Below are positions 1-9,520 of a DNA stretch of 40,708 nt, piece after piece; the stretch's first letter is position 1; each line of letters begins with the position of its first letter. The position numbers and the translations under genes were made by a program. Source of the stretch: Cladosporium sp. IMV 00045 (Eukaryota; Ascomycota; Dothideomycetes; Cladosporiales; Cladosporiaceae); the NCBI GenBank assembly GCA_001931905.2, contig MSJI02000562.1:1-40708 (forward strand). Reading direction: 5' to 3'. The notes under the pieces were generated by a model. The model had not been told where the DNA came from and did no database searches. It saw only the letters and a list, made by a program, of their open reading frames with translations.

Positions 1-161
1 TCAGCCAACTCCAATCCTTTGATCTTCATCCCAGCCTTGATCATAGCAATGTACCACCTGTAACCAGTTAGCAGACCGTGTTAGAAACCTGGTTAGAGAA
101 CTCACCTGTATGGCTGGCAGTTTTCATGAAGAGACACGTTGGGCTCAATCTTGGGTGCCAT
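1..161 (-). CDS. 5' end of an unidentified gene (two exons, runs off the left edge)
   Basis: Read on the minus strand, an ATG at 161-159 opens an 18-codon exon (161-106) that ends in AG before a GTGAGT donor. A 48-nt intron (105-58) with CTAAC branch sites and a TACAG acceptor follows. The second exon (57-1) stays open to the window edge. The joined start reads MAPKIEPNVSLHENCQPYR, then a segment with WYIAMIKAGMKIKG. I do not recognise the family; 37 residues are too few. The call rests on two well-formed splice sites in one frame, not on similarity. Upstream on the same strand lies a possible 36-nt leader intron (270-235). Confidence 0.5.
58..105 (-). other. 48-nt intron with internal inverted repeat
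   Basis: GTGAGT donor, two CTAAC branch-like motifs and a TTACAG acceptor on the minus strand. Arms TAACCAG (61-67) and CTGGTTA (89-95) can pair. It shares its CTAACCAG and AACTGGTTACAG blocks with the candidate intron at 235-270. Confidence 0.55.
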
Positions 162-234
162 TGTGTGCGGGCAACTGGTTGGCGGAACTGGTTTGAGGAG
201 GCCAATGTCGAGATCACTGCAAAGAATTGTCATC

Positions 235-270
235 CTGTAACCAGTTGTGCCAACTGGTTAGGGGACTTAC
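235..270 (-). other. candidate 36-nt leader intron built around a perfect hairpin
   Basis: On the minus strand a GTAAGT donor (270-265) and TTACAG acceptor flank a perfect 10-bp stem, TAACCAGTTG at 238-247 against CAACTGGTTA at 251-260, with a 3-nt loop. It lies upstream of the ATG at 161, so it would sit in the 5' leader. At 36 nt it is shorter than the other introns in the window, so splicing is uncertain. Confidence 0.4.
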
Positions 271-305
271 CTTTGACTTTGGTTGAGGATCTGGGGAAGG
301 TTTCT

Positions 306-391
306 CCGAGGGCTCAGCTGAGCTTTGAGGGCTCAGCCGACTTTTAGCCGAGCCGAGGGCTCAGCTGAGCCTCCCGAGCGCTCAGCCGAGC
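306..391. repeat. four degenerate tandem copies of GAGGGCTCAGCYGAGC
   Basis: About four imperfect units of roughly 20-26 nt, each centred on GCTCAGCTGAGC or a one-base variant. Two copies (312-323 and 359-370) are perfect 12-nt palindromes. The block lies upstream of the left-edge gene. Confidence 0.7.
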
Positions 392-1849
392 TGCTTCCAC
401 GTTCGTTGACTACGGTACGGAGAACTCGCCTCATCATGCAGTGCATCAACACCAAAGGAGAATTTCATGCGGTACCGAAAGAAACGGCGCGCTGGAACTC
501 GTCAATGCCATTCAAGCCAAGAAAACGCCCTGTATGTGCTACCCTAACCTCAGAGGTCTCCTCTCAATCACGAGAAGTAACATCATAATTCACTATTGGA
601 CTGCATCAATAGTAACAGTCCGCCAAAGTGAGCATCTAAACCCTTGCCATCCGATCCCACGCCAGATCGCTCATCGAGCCAAAGTCAACCCATCCAACTT
701 TCTCCCCGCCCTTTCCCCCCTCCTCATGCAGCCGCCGCAGCCATCATCCTAAACGTCAAACTCCCCCCAACGGCGAGGCGCAAAGCCGACCGACCCTGTC
801 AGACATGTACCATCAAGCTTCAGCCCCCTTCAGAATCCTTCCCCTTCACAGGCTTAGTCAAGCATCCCAAAACCTGACGCAAGCCCAACTTTCAAATCGT
901 TTTCTGTCCCATCCATGCGCAAAGTCATGTATCTATCGACGCCTCACTCCTGCCCCTGCTACTTTTTCCCGCCCTTGGCCATCGTTCGCATTAAAAAAAA
1001 AAACCCCCGTCCCGTTTAACGGCGGCTTTGCAGCCCGCATGAGGGAAATGCTCCGAAGGGACGGAAAGGGTGCTGGCTGGGTTCGGCGCGCGATTTGCTT
1101 GGTACCGAGGATCCCGTGTTTTTCTTTACTGGGGAGTAAGCACGTGGTCGATAGTAATGATGATGAAGATGGACGTTGCGCCTTTCATGTCTTGTGTATG
1201 CAAACCCTTGCTTGTTGATGTTGTTGTTTATCGGGCCTCGTGGCTGCCTTGTTAGGGGAGCAGGGGAATGCTGGGTTGGGCAACTTGGGATAGTGGTTTT
1301 GCGTTATGGCTTGCTTTTGGGGTGGAGTTTGTTAATGCTATCACTGCTTTTGCGGCGGAACGTTGATATCGTTTCTTCAGAGAAGCGCGAGTGTCTTTGG
1401 CATTTCACGGTAACACCCTAATATTGAAGGAAAAGACTCATTGTAATGCGATCAGAGTCTCGTTCTTGACAGCGGTACACGTGACCCATCTTTCGCGATA
1501 CGCAGCAGCTGGAAACCCTGCGGAATTTCGTTCCGCGTTGAATGTCCCACTCCAAACGCCCAATCCACATCCAACATCCAACGGTCTCTCTTCTCTTCCC
1601 ACCCCCTTGCTAGCACCACCATCGTTTTCGCGGAGAACCTCAAGGATTCTTCAACGGAAAGTTAACTTTATTGCCTTTGTGTGCGTGTGACTTGCAGGTG
1701 CCGAACGAACCTGGTCAACTACGAGCCGTTGAATCCGTCTTCAACCCTTTCGACATGGTATCTCTTCCTACAAAACGAACAAAGCCCATGTCGACTTGTC
1801 CGCCCCTGGTCGAGCAGGGGGGCTGTGAGGATGTGGCAAGGGGCGCAAT

Positions 1850-1866
1850 TCGGTCGGTCGGTCGGG
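1850..1866. repeat. short (TCGG)n run
   Basis: Four consecutive TCGG units. Similar runs occur at 785-794 (as CCGACCGACC), 2365-2379 and 2400-2412, all within the same gene-free stretch. Confidence 0.7.
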
Positions 1867-2364
1867 TGCAAACGTGGACTTGCAAGCATTCTCTGTCGGA
1901 ACGGGGAGAGCCCTAGCAACCCAACCCTTGCCACCACGGCCTTGTTGTTTGTTTCAATGCCGAATGCGCGTTTAGATTGGGGCTACGTCTACAGAAGCCA
2001 CGGCAAGACCATCTAGATTGGAGCAAGAGTAATCGTCAGTCCATCACGTGCCTCGTGCGGATCTTGCACGCAAAAGCACCTGCGCTCTGCCTTGGTTTTG
2101 CATGGGTTTTTTACTGGAGCCCAAAGGGTCTCGATGCCCTCTGCCTGTTGCGAGTCAGTTATACTACTGCTTTCTGCTGCTACTGCTGCCCAGTTGGGCC
2201 TTGCGTTCTCAGCTTTGCCTGGCAATCGTACCATCGTGACCGGAAATCTCTTTGGCTTTCACTACTGACTGACAGTTCTAGACCAGAGCGTTTGGGCACT
2301 ACTGCACGCACAACTTGATGGATGGGAGGAGAATGCGAACTCTCACCGACTTTCTTCCTTTCTG

Positions 2365-2412
2365 TCGGTCGGTCGGTCGTGCTTGTTGTTATGCCGCGAG
2401 CGGTCGGTCGGG
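2365..2412. repeat. two further TCGG runs separated by 20 nt
   Basis: Runs TCGGTCGGTCGGTCG (2365-2379) and CGGTCGGTCGGG (2401-2412) flank a 20-nt spacer. Confidence 0.65.
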
Positions 2413-3628
2413 TTGAACGCGGCGATTGGTCGCTCGACTTGGCCCTGATTGATCGTCTGTCTGGTCTTACGAGGCGTGGGTGGAACTACTCTAGCAAGCC
2501 ACTGCTGTCAAACTTCGAAATGGGGATATGCTCTGATGGCCGGAGCCCTCTCTAAGCTCCTCCGATGCTTTCATACGATCAAAGACGATCACCTAGGGTT
2601 GGTGATCGTGTCCACGACTTCGATGGCCAGGAACGTCCATACGATCGCGCTCCATTCATCAATAGATAGGAGGAAAGGTGATGGTTCTGCGACCACGATT
2701 TCCCCCGATAGCCGTCCTTGCCGTTCTGCCTTGCAACACCTCCATAGGCCCGAAACCTCTCCCTTCTGACAAAACAGTGAAACGAGAAGGGACCATCATC
2801 GCGGCAGCAATCACCAATTCCATACACAAGCCGCCTCAACTGCATACATCCACCTACCGCGTACCATGGCATTCAGCTGGCTTAACAATCAAACCGCATA
2901 CCAACCCTCGATCGCCCCGTAGTCAATAGTGGAAGTAGCGATCGCAACAACAATAACACATACTCAGCTGACCCGCCGAAAACCGCCAACCGCCCTCCCC
3001 GAAGGATTCACAGCACAGTAGTCGCCAGCGCCGGCAGCGCGCTGCCGCAATCAATCTCGCACTTCCCACACGCAACAAGCAAGCCACTCTGATGCTGCTG
3101 CTCCCCCTCCAACGGCCGCACTTGCAGGTCGCAGTTGCGAAAGGTAAACAATATGCAAAACGCACACGTGCCACTCCGCCCGCGCGCAGCAAGTAGGACT
3201 TAGCCTCGAGACGTGAATTCGCCCCACCAGTGAGACGAACACGACCCGGTTTTTTTACCCAGCCCACGCTGCGGCGCTGCTGCACGCATCGACTGCAAGG
3301 CACGACTACTGGGAGGATCCTTGTTCGGGGGCTTATGGGCATGAGTCGTGCGTTGGTGTTTCTGGTTTCTGTGGGTGTGTCGAAAAAGTTCTGCTTGGAT
3401 GGTACGCGGTGGTTAGTAGTGTGTTTAGTTTCCGGTTCCAGATGTGCTTGGAGGATCGGTGTTTGCCACTTGGGTGGGTTTCGTCGGGGATCCTGCCCCG
3501 ATGTTGTTTTTGGGCTATGCAATGATCACTACCTCCTACTTTCTCGCTACTGATCGGTGGCTGTCTGCCTGCCTGCCAAGTGATGCGGTAGTTGGTGATA
3601 TTGTATGATGTCGTATGGTATGGTATGA

Positions 3629-3650
3629 TACGGTACCGTGGTACGGTACC
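3629..3650. repeat. direct repeat of TACGGTACC
   Basis: TACGGTACC occurs at 3629-3637 and again at 3642-3650. Each copy contains the palindrome GGTACC. The flank just upstream (from about 3613) carries TATGGTATGGTATG, so the patch looks like a phased GGTA series. Confidence 0.6.
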
Positions 3651-4494
3651 TACACTTACTATGCTGTTGATCGGAGTTCGGCTCTTTTCTTGTGTTTGTT
3701 TGATATATCGATCTCGAATACTTCAGGCTTCACTTTACTTCTGACTTACGCCGTGCGTGTGGAAGAGAGGCTAGATGCGGTATTTTCTTTCCGGTGTCTC
3801 TCTGGCGGATTATTGAGAGAGATAGCTACCAGATTTGCATTGTTGAGATTCGGTGTTGATTCAACCGTCACGCGGTATCAGCTGAGGTCTGTGTATCTTT
3901 CTGCATCATTTGCGCCTGCATGGTACATGCTGCCGGTGAGACTGCAACTTTTCTTCGACGATCGAATCTCATTCGTACCAAGTTGATCGATCGCTTGTGT
4001 GTTGAGATTGCGATTGCTAGGCTTGCAGCTTTTGTCTGCTTTGACTTTTGTTCAACGCCTCTTTGGGGTATGCAAGATGGGTTGATTGACATGTGAAAGG
4101 CGTTGGACGTTGGCGGGTTCATGCCGGTAGGACTTTTTGATATGATATGATACCGCGCGATCTTCGAGACGGGTGTACATGGGCTCGATGTCGGTGTCAT
4201 GCAGTTGAGAATCTTGAAGTTTTGTGTTTATCACACGGTGGGCTCGTTGGTCGGTGGTCACTTCCCGGAGGAAACGTCAAGTTGTCATTGCGTGGTGCTG
4301 AAGTAATGGCTTCGTCAGCGAAAATTCGCCAATATCGTCATGCACAAGACGAAACGAACTTAGAACCCGTGAATGCCTCGAAGATTAACCGAAGAACTTG
4401 CAAACTAATCACATCCAATTCCATTCTGTCATGAACTCGTCGCAAAAACTCCACAAACATTCATTCAATCTCCCCTCCAACCCCAACCCTAACC

Positions 4495-7356
4495 CTACGC
4501 TCCACGACCCATCTCAACATCCTCCACCTTCTCACCCTCGCCCGAGCTATCCTTCCGGGCAGCAATCGTCTGCGCTGTGACGGAACTCCTCCTACGCTCG
4601 CCAACTTGCCTCGCCTCCTCCGTCTCGTTGTAGTTGATGAGTAGCTCGCCGTGTTTGCCGTAGCGTCGGGGCATTTCGCGAGCGACTTTGACGACGGTGA
4701 AGGCGCCTTTGAACCCAGAGACGCGGTGGAAGATCTCGTCCATTTCTTCGAGGGAGCGGCCGGCTGTTTCGGGCTGTGGAAGCGGAAGACTTGATTAGTG
4801 ATGGGGTGGCTTTGATGGGTGTGGAAGTGTGGGTTGCTCACGTAGAAAAAGTAGACGACGGGAACGATGAAGGCGTTGATGACGGCAAAAATCTGAAAGA
4901 ATGTTAGTCGACTTAAGTCCTGGACTTCTGGAACTGCTGCTGTTCATCTCGTCTGGTGCACGCACGATGTATGTCTGAAGTTCGATGTCAGTAAATGTCG
5001 TTAACTTCGTCCGTGGAAATACTGACCTTGTACTTGATGTTCGCAAATGCGACGGGACTATGACACATGTTAGAAAGAGCACAGTAATTTGCAGTGTCTC
5101 GGTTCAGCTCTACCTGATCATCACGACCATGAAATTCCTGCAATTGACGTTAGCTAAATTTCAATTTTCTCCAGCGTCTCTATCGTGTGGTCGTACCAGA
5201 TCCTGCGATTCTGTCAGTTCTTGATCATCTCGCAATCATCCACATGTATGTGAAGAAAACTCACCAGTTTCCTGTTGTACTGATGGCATTTGCTGGAGCA
5301 CGAATCGATAGGGGTGTGATCTCAGCTGCAGTTCATTAGCGACACGTGATGATCGATCGTTTGGACAGGCATCTGCATTACCAGGATAGAGCCTGCGAAG
5401 GTAAAGTTAATTATTTGCCTCTGCAAGCACAACAGAAGTGATGCATACCATGTCATCCCAAGCCATCCAATGGCAAAGAATGTGTTGAACACAAACAAGA
5501 AAACCGCAGCTAGAATGCCGGTGCCGGTGCTGACGTTAGAAGTGGCTCCTGCTAAGACACACATTGACGCCTGACCACTGTTAGCAATCATTCAGGAATT
5601 TTGATTGGAAGATTGAAAGGCTCACTGATTGTCCTGCAGCACCGAACAACATCAACTTTCGTCTTCCAAACTTCTCGATGGTGAAGATGGCGATGAAAGA
5701 TGCGAGGAAATACTCCGTGCCATTGCAAGCGGCGAGAAGGCGGCTCAAGAAGCTGGAGAGACCAATGCTATTCTCAAAGATTGTTGCTGCGTAGTACGTG
5801 ACAATATTGATGCCTGGTATCGAATAGTCAGTATTTATATCTGAGGCCGATATTTGACGGGAATATTGTGGGGTACCGGAGATCTATCAGGTAACAGTGT
5901 TAGTGAATGAGCTGTGGTATTCGTTCCATTGTTCCGTCTTGAGCTGAAGTACATACCTGTTGAAACATTTGGTTGACATATGCGAGGATCGTCCTGTGCA
6001 AGTTCCTGTTCTTGTTGGTAGCAAAGCAATCCCTGAAGCGGCCTTGTGCCATCTCAAAGACAGTGTCTTTGACAGCATTGAACTCGCTCTGGATCTTTGG
6101 GTCGTCTTCAGAGAGATCTGAGAGGGCACAGAGAACTTCCAAAGCTTCTTGCTCTCGACCTTTGAGAATAAGCCTGTAGCCCGGTGTTAGTGCAATTGAA
6201 CGGACGGACGATTACAGCTGAAGCATCGCCGCAACAATGAACTCGATCGAGTGAAGACTTACCAACGAGGCGATTCTGGTAGACCTGGGATGACAACAAC
6301 AATGATCAAGGCAAGAACAATTTGAAAGGCGATCGGGAAACGCCAAGCGATACTCGAAGGCTCCAGGAAAGAGAATCCTAGATCGATCCAGTACGACAAC
6401 ATGACACCTGAACAAGTTGTCAGCTCCGAAAGAGCTTGCGAGATAATGCTCTCTTACCAAACACGATCAGTGTTCCTTCAATCATGACCATCTGTCCGCG
6501 TCGATGGGATTTGGAAGTCTCAGATTGCCAGGTTGGAACAGTCGAAGTATTCATGCCTTGTAGAAAGACGTGTCAGCACTGAATATGCTGTAGCAACAAG
6601 CTTCCCTCACCATTTCCGAAGCCAGTGATGAATCTCGATGCGATAAGTTGACCCAAGCTGAACGAGGCAGCTTGAATTGCTGCACCGACGACCATGATGC
6701 AGCTTCCGATGAAGATCGTCTTCTTGCGGCCGAGCATGTTGCCTGAGAAAGTCAGCACAGTCTGTCGCATTTTACTTGCTGCAAGGGACTCTGGGCTTAC
6801 CGAGCCATATTGTGGCTACTGCGCCAAACTATATCAGACCCTGCGTTAGCATTGTAGCAACACCCAACAAGAAAATGGAACCATCCTGATGCCAACAAAA
6901 CAGAGGGATAAATCTTCCAAGAAGCAAATGTTTTGCGCGGCCAGATGTGGTCTCTATTGGGCTTTAAGGCGGGAAATTGACAAGACAGAAGACCTACAAA
7001 ACATCCAAGAGTATAGCCTGCGTCCAATATCAGCACGATGCTTCTCAAGCGCACTACACCGTGCCGTCTAACGACCAAAAACTCACCGCCAACAGTAATT
7101 CCCTGGTAAGTCGAAGCCTGCGGTCCTGTGACGCCTGGCGGAGGGTTGACCGTATCAATGTCGGGAAAGTATCTCAGAAAGGATTCCAGCGTGAGGAGGC
7201 CACCTAGAACGCCCTGATATCTGTCAGTCGTTGATCGCGCGAGATCGTTATCACAAGCCTTACCTGATCGTACCCGAACAGGGCGAAATCTATGCCCGCA
7301 ATCACCGCTACGGCAATGTTGAGCTGCGTGCCCGTCAGTCCGTAGAATCTCTTCAT
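4495..7356 (-). CDS. STL1-like sugar/polyol:H+ symporter (MFS sugar porter), 19 exons
   Basis: Plasma-membrane transporter of the MFS sugar-porter family; the layout resembles yeast Stl1 (glycerol/H+ symporter), though the substrate cannot be read here. Joining exons 7356-7264, 7213-7087, 7017-6998, 6828-6801, 6742-6611, 6556-6458, 6407-6263, 6173-5957, 5883-5877, 5813-5626, 5570-5449, 5392-5382, 5325-5265, 5202-5197, 5137-5114, 5057-5027, 4974-4966, 4892-4842 and 4773-4495 gives 1650 nt, 549 residues, a normal family length. In order it shows LTGTQLN...LFGYDQ, GYTLGCFFG, GNMLGRKKT, PTWQSE, PESPRWL, QQISGIN, EKFGRRK, WLYPAEITPLSIR and YFFYPETAGRSLEEMDEIF, then a polar cytoplasmic tail. All introns are GT..AG, 50-89 nt except one of 169 nt. 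The intron density and the exons of 6-11 nt are odd for a mould gene. Family is certain; a few splice borders could differ. Confidence 0.93.
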
Positions 7357-8733
7357 GATGAGGGTCGTAGCCAGCAGTTCAGGTTGTAGGCAGTGGTATT
7401 AGTCCGCTATCTGACAAAGTGCTGGGTAGTGATGTCTTCGATGGATCAATGGTCCTTCAGATGTGCAGAACCACAGGTTATATCAAAGATGACTCGAGAA
7501 AGAGATGAAGAGGATACAAACAGCAAGAGACGGATACCTCTATCGAGTAAACCCTCTGCATGACGAAGATGACTAGCGGCCATGCCAATCACGAGCGATG
7601 ATGCGGCAAGAGAGAGCCGCCGGGGTTCCTGTCTCAGTCTTCCGCAGAACGCCACCTATCGAGCCTGGCCTTCAGCGAGTGGTATGCGGTTGAAGGGTGA
7701 TTAGACACTGGGAATAAGGTTGGAGAGGCGTGCGGGGGTGGTGCGAAGAGGGTGGGCGAGACTTTGGACCTGTATTCGTGGAGAGGTGGATGGATCTTCA
7801 GTAGATACTTTCCACGCGACCATCTTACGTTACATGTTCGTCCCAAGTAACCCGGTCGAAGCTGGCCTGTCAGATTTGGGGTGTCGCATATATCGGCATT
7901 CCTTTGATTAGGTCTCGCTTCTGACGGCATTCTCGTTCGACGATTTCACAGTATTAGATTCTTCCTGCAAGCCACGCTTTTGCAAGCAATTTAGCCTCAG
8001 CTTAGGAAAGCTTGGTGAATGAGATTCGTAGTCTTCGAAGGGCAAAGATTGGCCTGCGGGTATCAAGCCGCCGATGTCATTTCCAGCTCCCTCAGATTCA
8101 GTGGTATCGGATTACAGTGGCACGCACCTGCCAAAAATCCCAGCCCACTCTACTACCTCTAGGTCTATTCGTACTAATAGAGCGGAGGGGAGTAGCTTGA
8201 GACAAAGGTATCCTATAAGAGATAGCCCAAAATATTCAAGCGCTATCTCACGTTTTTGCCTATTAATACATACCTCTAGAGCAGAAGATCGTAGCTCGAC
8301 AGAAGATCGTTTTGCGGTAGATGGCTTCGAGTGAGATGTTCATTTTGGAAGGCGCGTGAGTGGTTGTTCATGTCGGTCTGTTGGTTTGAGTTGGATCATC
8401 TTTCGGTTTGCCCAGGCCCGACACGTGGTGAGCACGCCGCGCCGGCCTGAGATTTACTTGCTCCTGTATCATTTCTTTGTCATTTCAAGGGACGTGATTT
8501 GGCTATCTCAGAGAAACAATGGGAAGATCTTTACGATGTTGTTGAAGAATAATATAAACATAGAAGTCGAATGGTAGTGGAATAGGTGGGTCCCGCCCAC
8601 GAATCTGTCTCCAAATTGGCCAACTGGGAAGTCGTTTCCCAAAATCCCATGCCAGCTAAATCCCTCCAAACCCCCTCTGAAATCAACACACATCACCAAA
8701 AACCAACCCACCAACCCACGCTCCCTAACCAAA
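7357..8733. promoter_or_regulatory. shared divergent upstream region of the STL1-like and DUF952 genes
   Basis: 1.38 kb between two divergent start codons, so it should hold both promoters. Open frames inside it (up to 98 codons) show no recognisable domain. The part at about 8150-8320 is AT-richer and carries short inverted and direct repeats (listed separately). The last 150 nt before 8734 are C-rich, like a fungal leader. Confidence 0.5.
8152..8309. repeat. AT-rich patch with short inverted and direct repeats
   Basis: GAGATAGC (8219-8226) faces GCTATCTC (8242-8249) across a 15-nt loop. TACCTCTAG occurs at 8152-8160 and 8271-8279, and AGAAGATCGT at 8284-8293 and 8300-8309. Composition differs from the flanks. 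It may be a decayed small repeat element; no terminal repeats or target duplication could be fixed. Confidence 0.35.
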
Positions 8734-9102
8734 ATGTCGCACCCCCCAACCTTTTGGTACAAGATTCTCTCCTCCCCACCGCCCACGCCCCTCCCACGCA
8801 CCCTCCCCTTAAGCGCACTCGACGCTTCCGACGGCTTCATCCACCTCTCGACCGCGGCGCAAATCCCCATAACGGCGGGCCTCTTCTTCGCCGACGCCGA
8901 GCGCATCTGGGTTCTCAAGTTGCGCCGAGAGAAAATCGACGGCCGCGTCGAGTACCCGCCTGAGCTGGGGGAGGCGTGCCCGCACATTCACGATAGTAAG
9001 GAGGGCTTGGGGAGCGGGAATGTGGAGAGGGTGGTGGAGTTGAAGAGGGGGGAGGGGGAGAAGTGGGCGGACGTGCCGGTGGTGGAGATTTTGGAGGGGT
9101 GA
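8734..9102 (+). CDS. DUF952 family protein
   Basis: Single exon of 122 codons plus stop, a normal length for this small family. The diagnostic block LDASDGFIHLSTAAQIP lies near residues 29-45, followed by GLFFADAERIWVLKL and a late PHIHDS segment, all in the expected order. DUF952 proteins (COG3502) are small soluble proteins of unknown biochemical role found in bacteria and fungi. The start codon has A at -3 (CAAAATG) and follows a C-rich leader. No signal peptide or membrane segment is visible. It is divergent from the STL1-like transporter and convergent with the next sugar porter, with no evident functional link. Confidence 0.85.
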   Translation: MSHPPTFWYKILSSPPPTPLPRTLPLSALDASDGFIHLSTAAQIPITAGLFFADAERIWVLKLRREKIDGRVEYPPELGEACPHIHDSKEGLGSGNVERVVELKRGEGEKWADVPVVEILEG

Positions 9103-9520
9103 GAGGATGGAGGAATCTCTTGCTTGATTCCATACGTTGGGCTCAGACACGTCGCAGAGATGAGAGGAACGAGGATGGTTCCACGAAGACCAGACGCGGG
9201 ACGATTGATGAATGTAACCAACGAACACTATGCTAGTGCTCTCATGATTGCAGCTTTGGAATCTATGCTACTTCATTGAGAGACGTACCTCTAGTCTCGC
9301 TGTGCTAGTACCCGATCGCACAGAGTATTAGAATCAATGTTCTGCCATTGAGAGGGTTTGATAACAGCATTGTTGTAGGCAGCATTAGGATACTTGATGA
9401 TGATAGATTCAACATGGAAAACATAATCATAAATCTGATGGTCTATTAAAAGACCAGCATAACATCGTGAAATCGTCTATCAAGTTTAACATCTAACCAA
9501 CACCACCTCTACTCGCAAGT
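9103..9520. other. intergenic, between convergent 3' ends
   Basis: 418 nt of presumed 3' untranslated and terminator sequence for the DUF952 gene (plus) and the second sugar porter (minus). The part from about 9360 is AT-rich, as expected for polyadenylation regions. No gene is seen. Confidence 0.5.

Larger units (their letters stand above)
162..4494. other. 4.3 kb without a convincing gene
   Basis: The first part is the leader and presumed promoter of the left-edge gene; the last part is downstream of the transporter ending at 4495. Open frames here (longest 199 codons, 2923-3522 minus) have no recognisable domain and low-complexity composition. Contents: pyrimidine-rich plus-strand tracts (about 640-1000 and 1540-1640), an A-run followed by a C-run near 990-1006, GGTCGGTCGG-type runs and a GGTACC-rich patch near 3615-3650. 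An isolated intron-like pair (a GTTAAC donor near 1661 and a GACTTGCAG acceptor near 1697) could belong to a non-coding transcript, but no flanking coding exon fits. Confidence 0.5.

Noticed and set aside
2923..3522. 199-codon minus-strand frame
   Set aside because: Low-complexity Arg/Cys-rich translation with no family resemblance, and overlapping frames on the other strand.
4477..4497. Telomere-like CCCTAACCCTA motif
   Set aside because: Only two imperfect units, overlapping the stop codon of the STL1-like gene; it is not an interstitial telomere tract.
4774..7263. Introner-like elements as the source of the many introns in the STL1-like gene
   Set aside because: The intron sequences I compared share only splice and branch motifs, with no common body, so no element family can be claimed.
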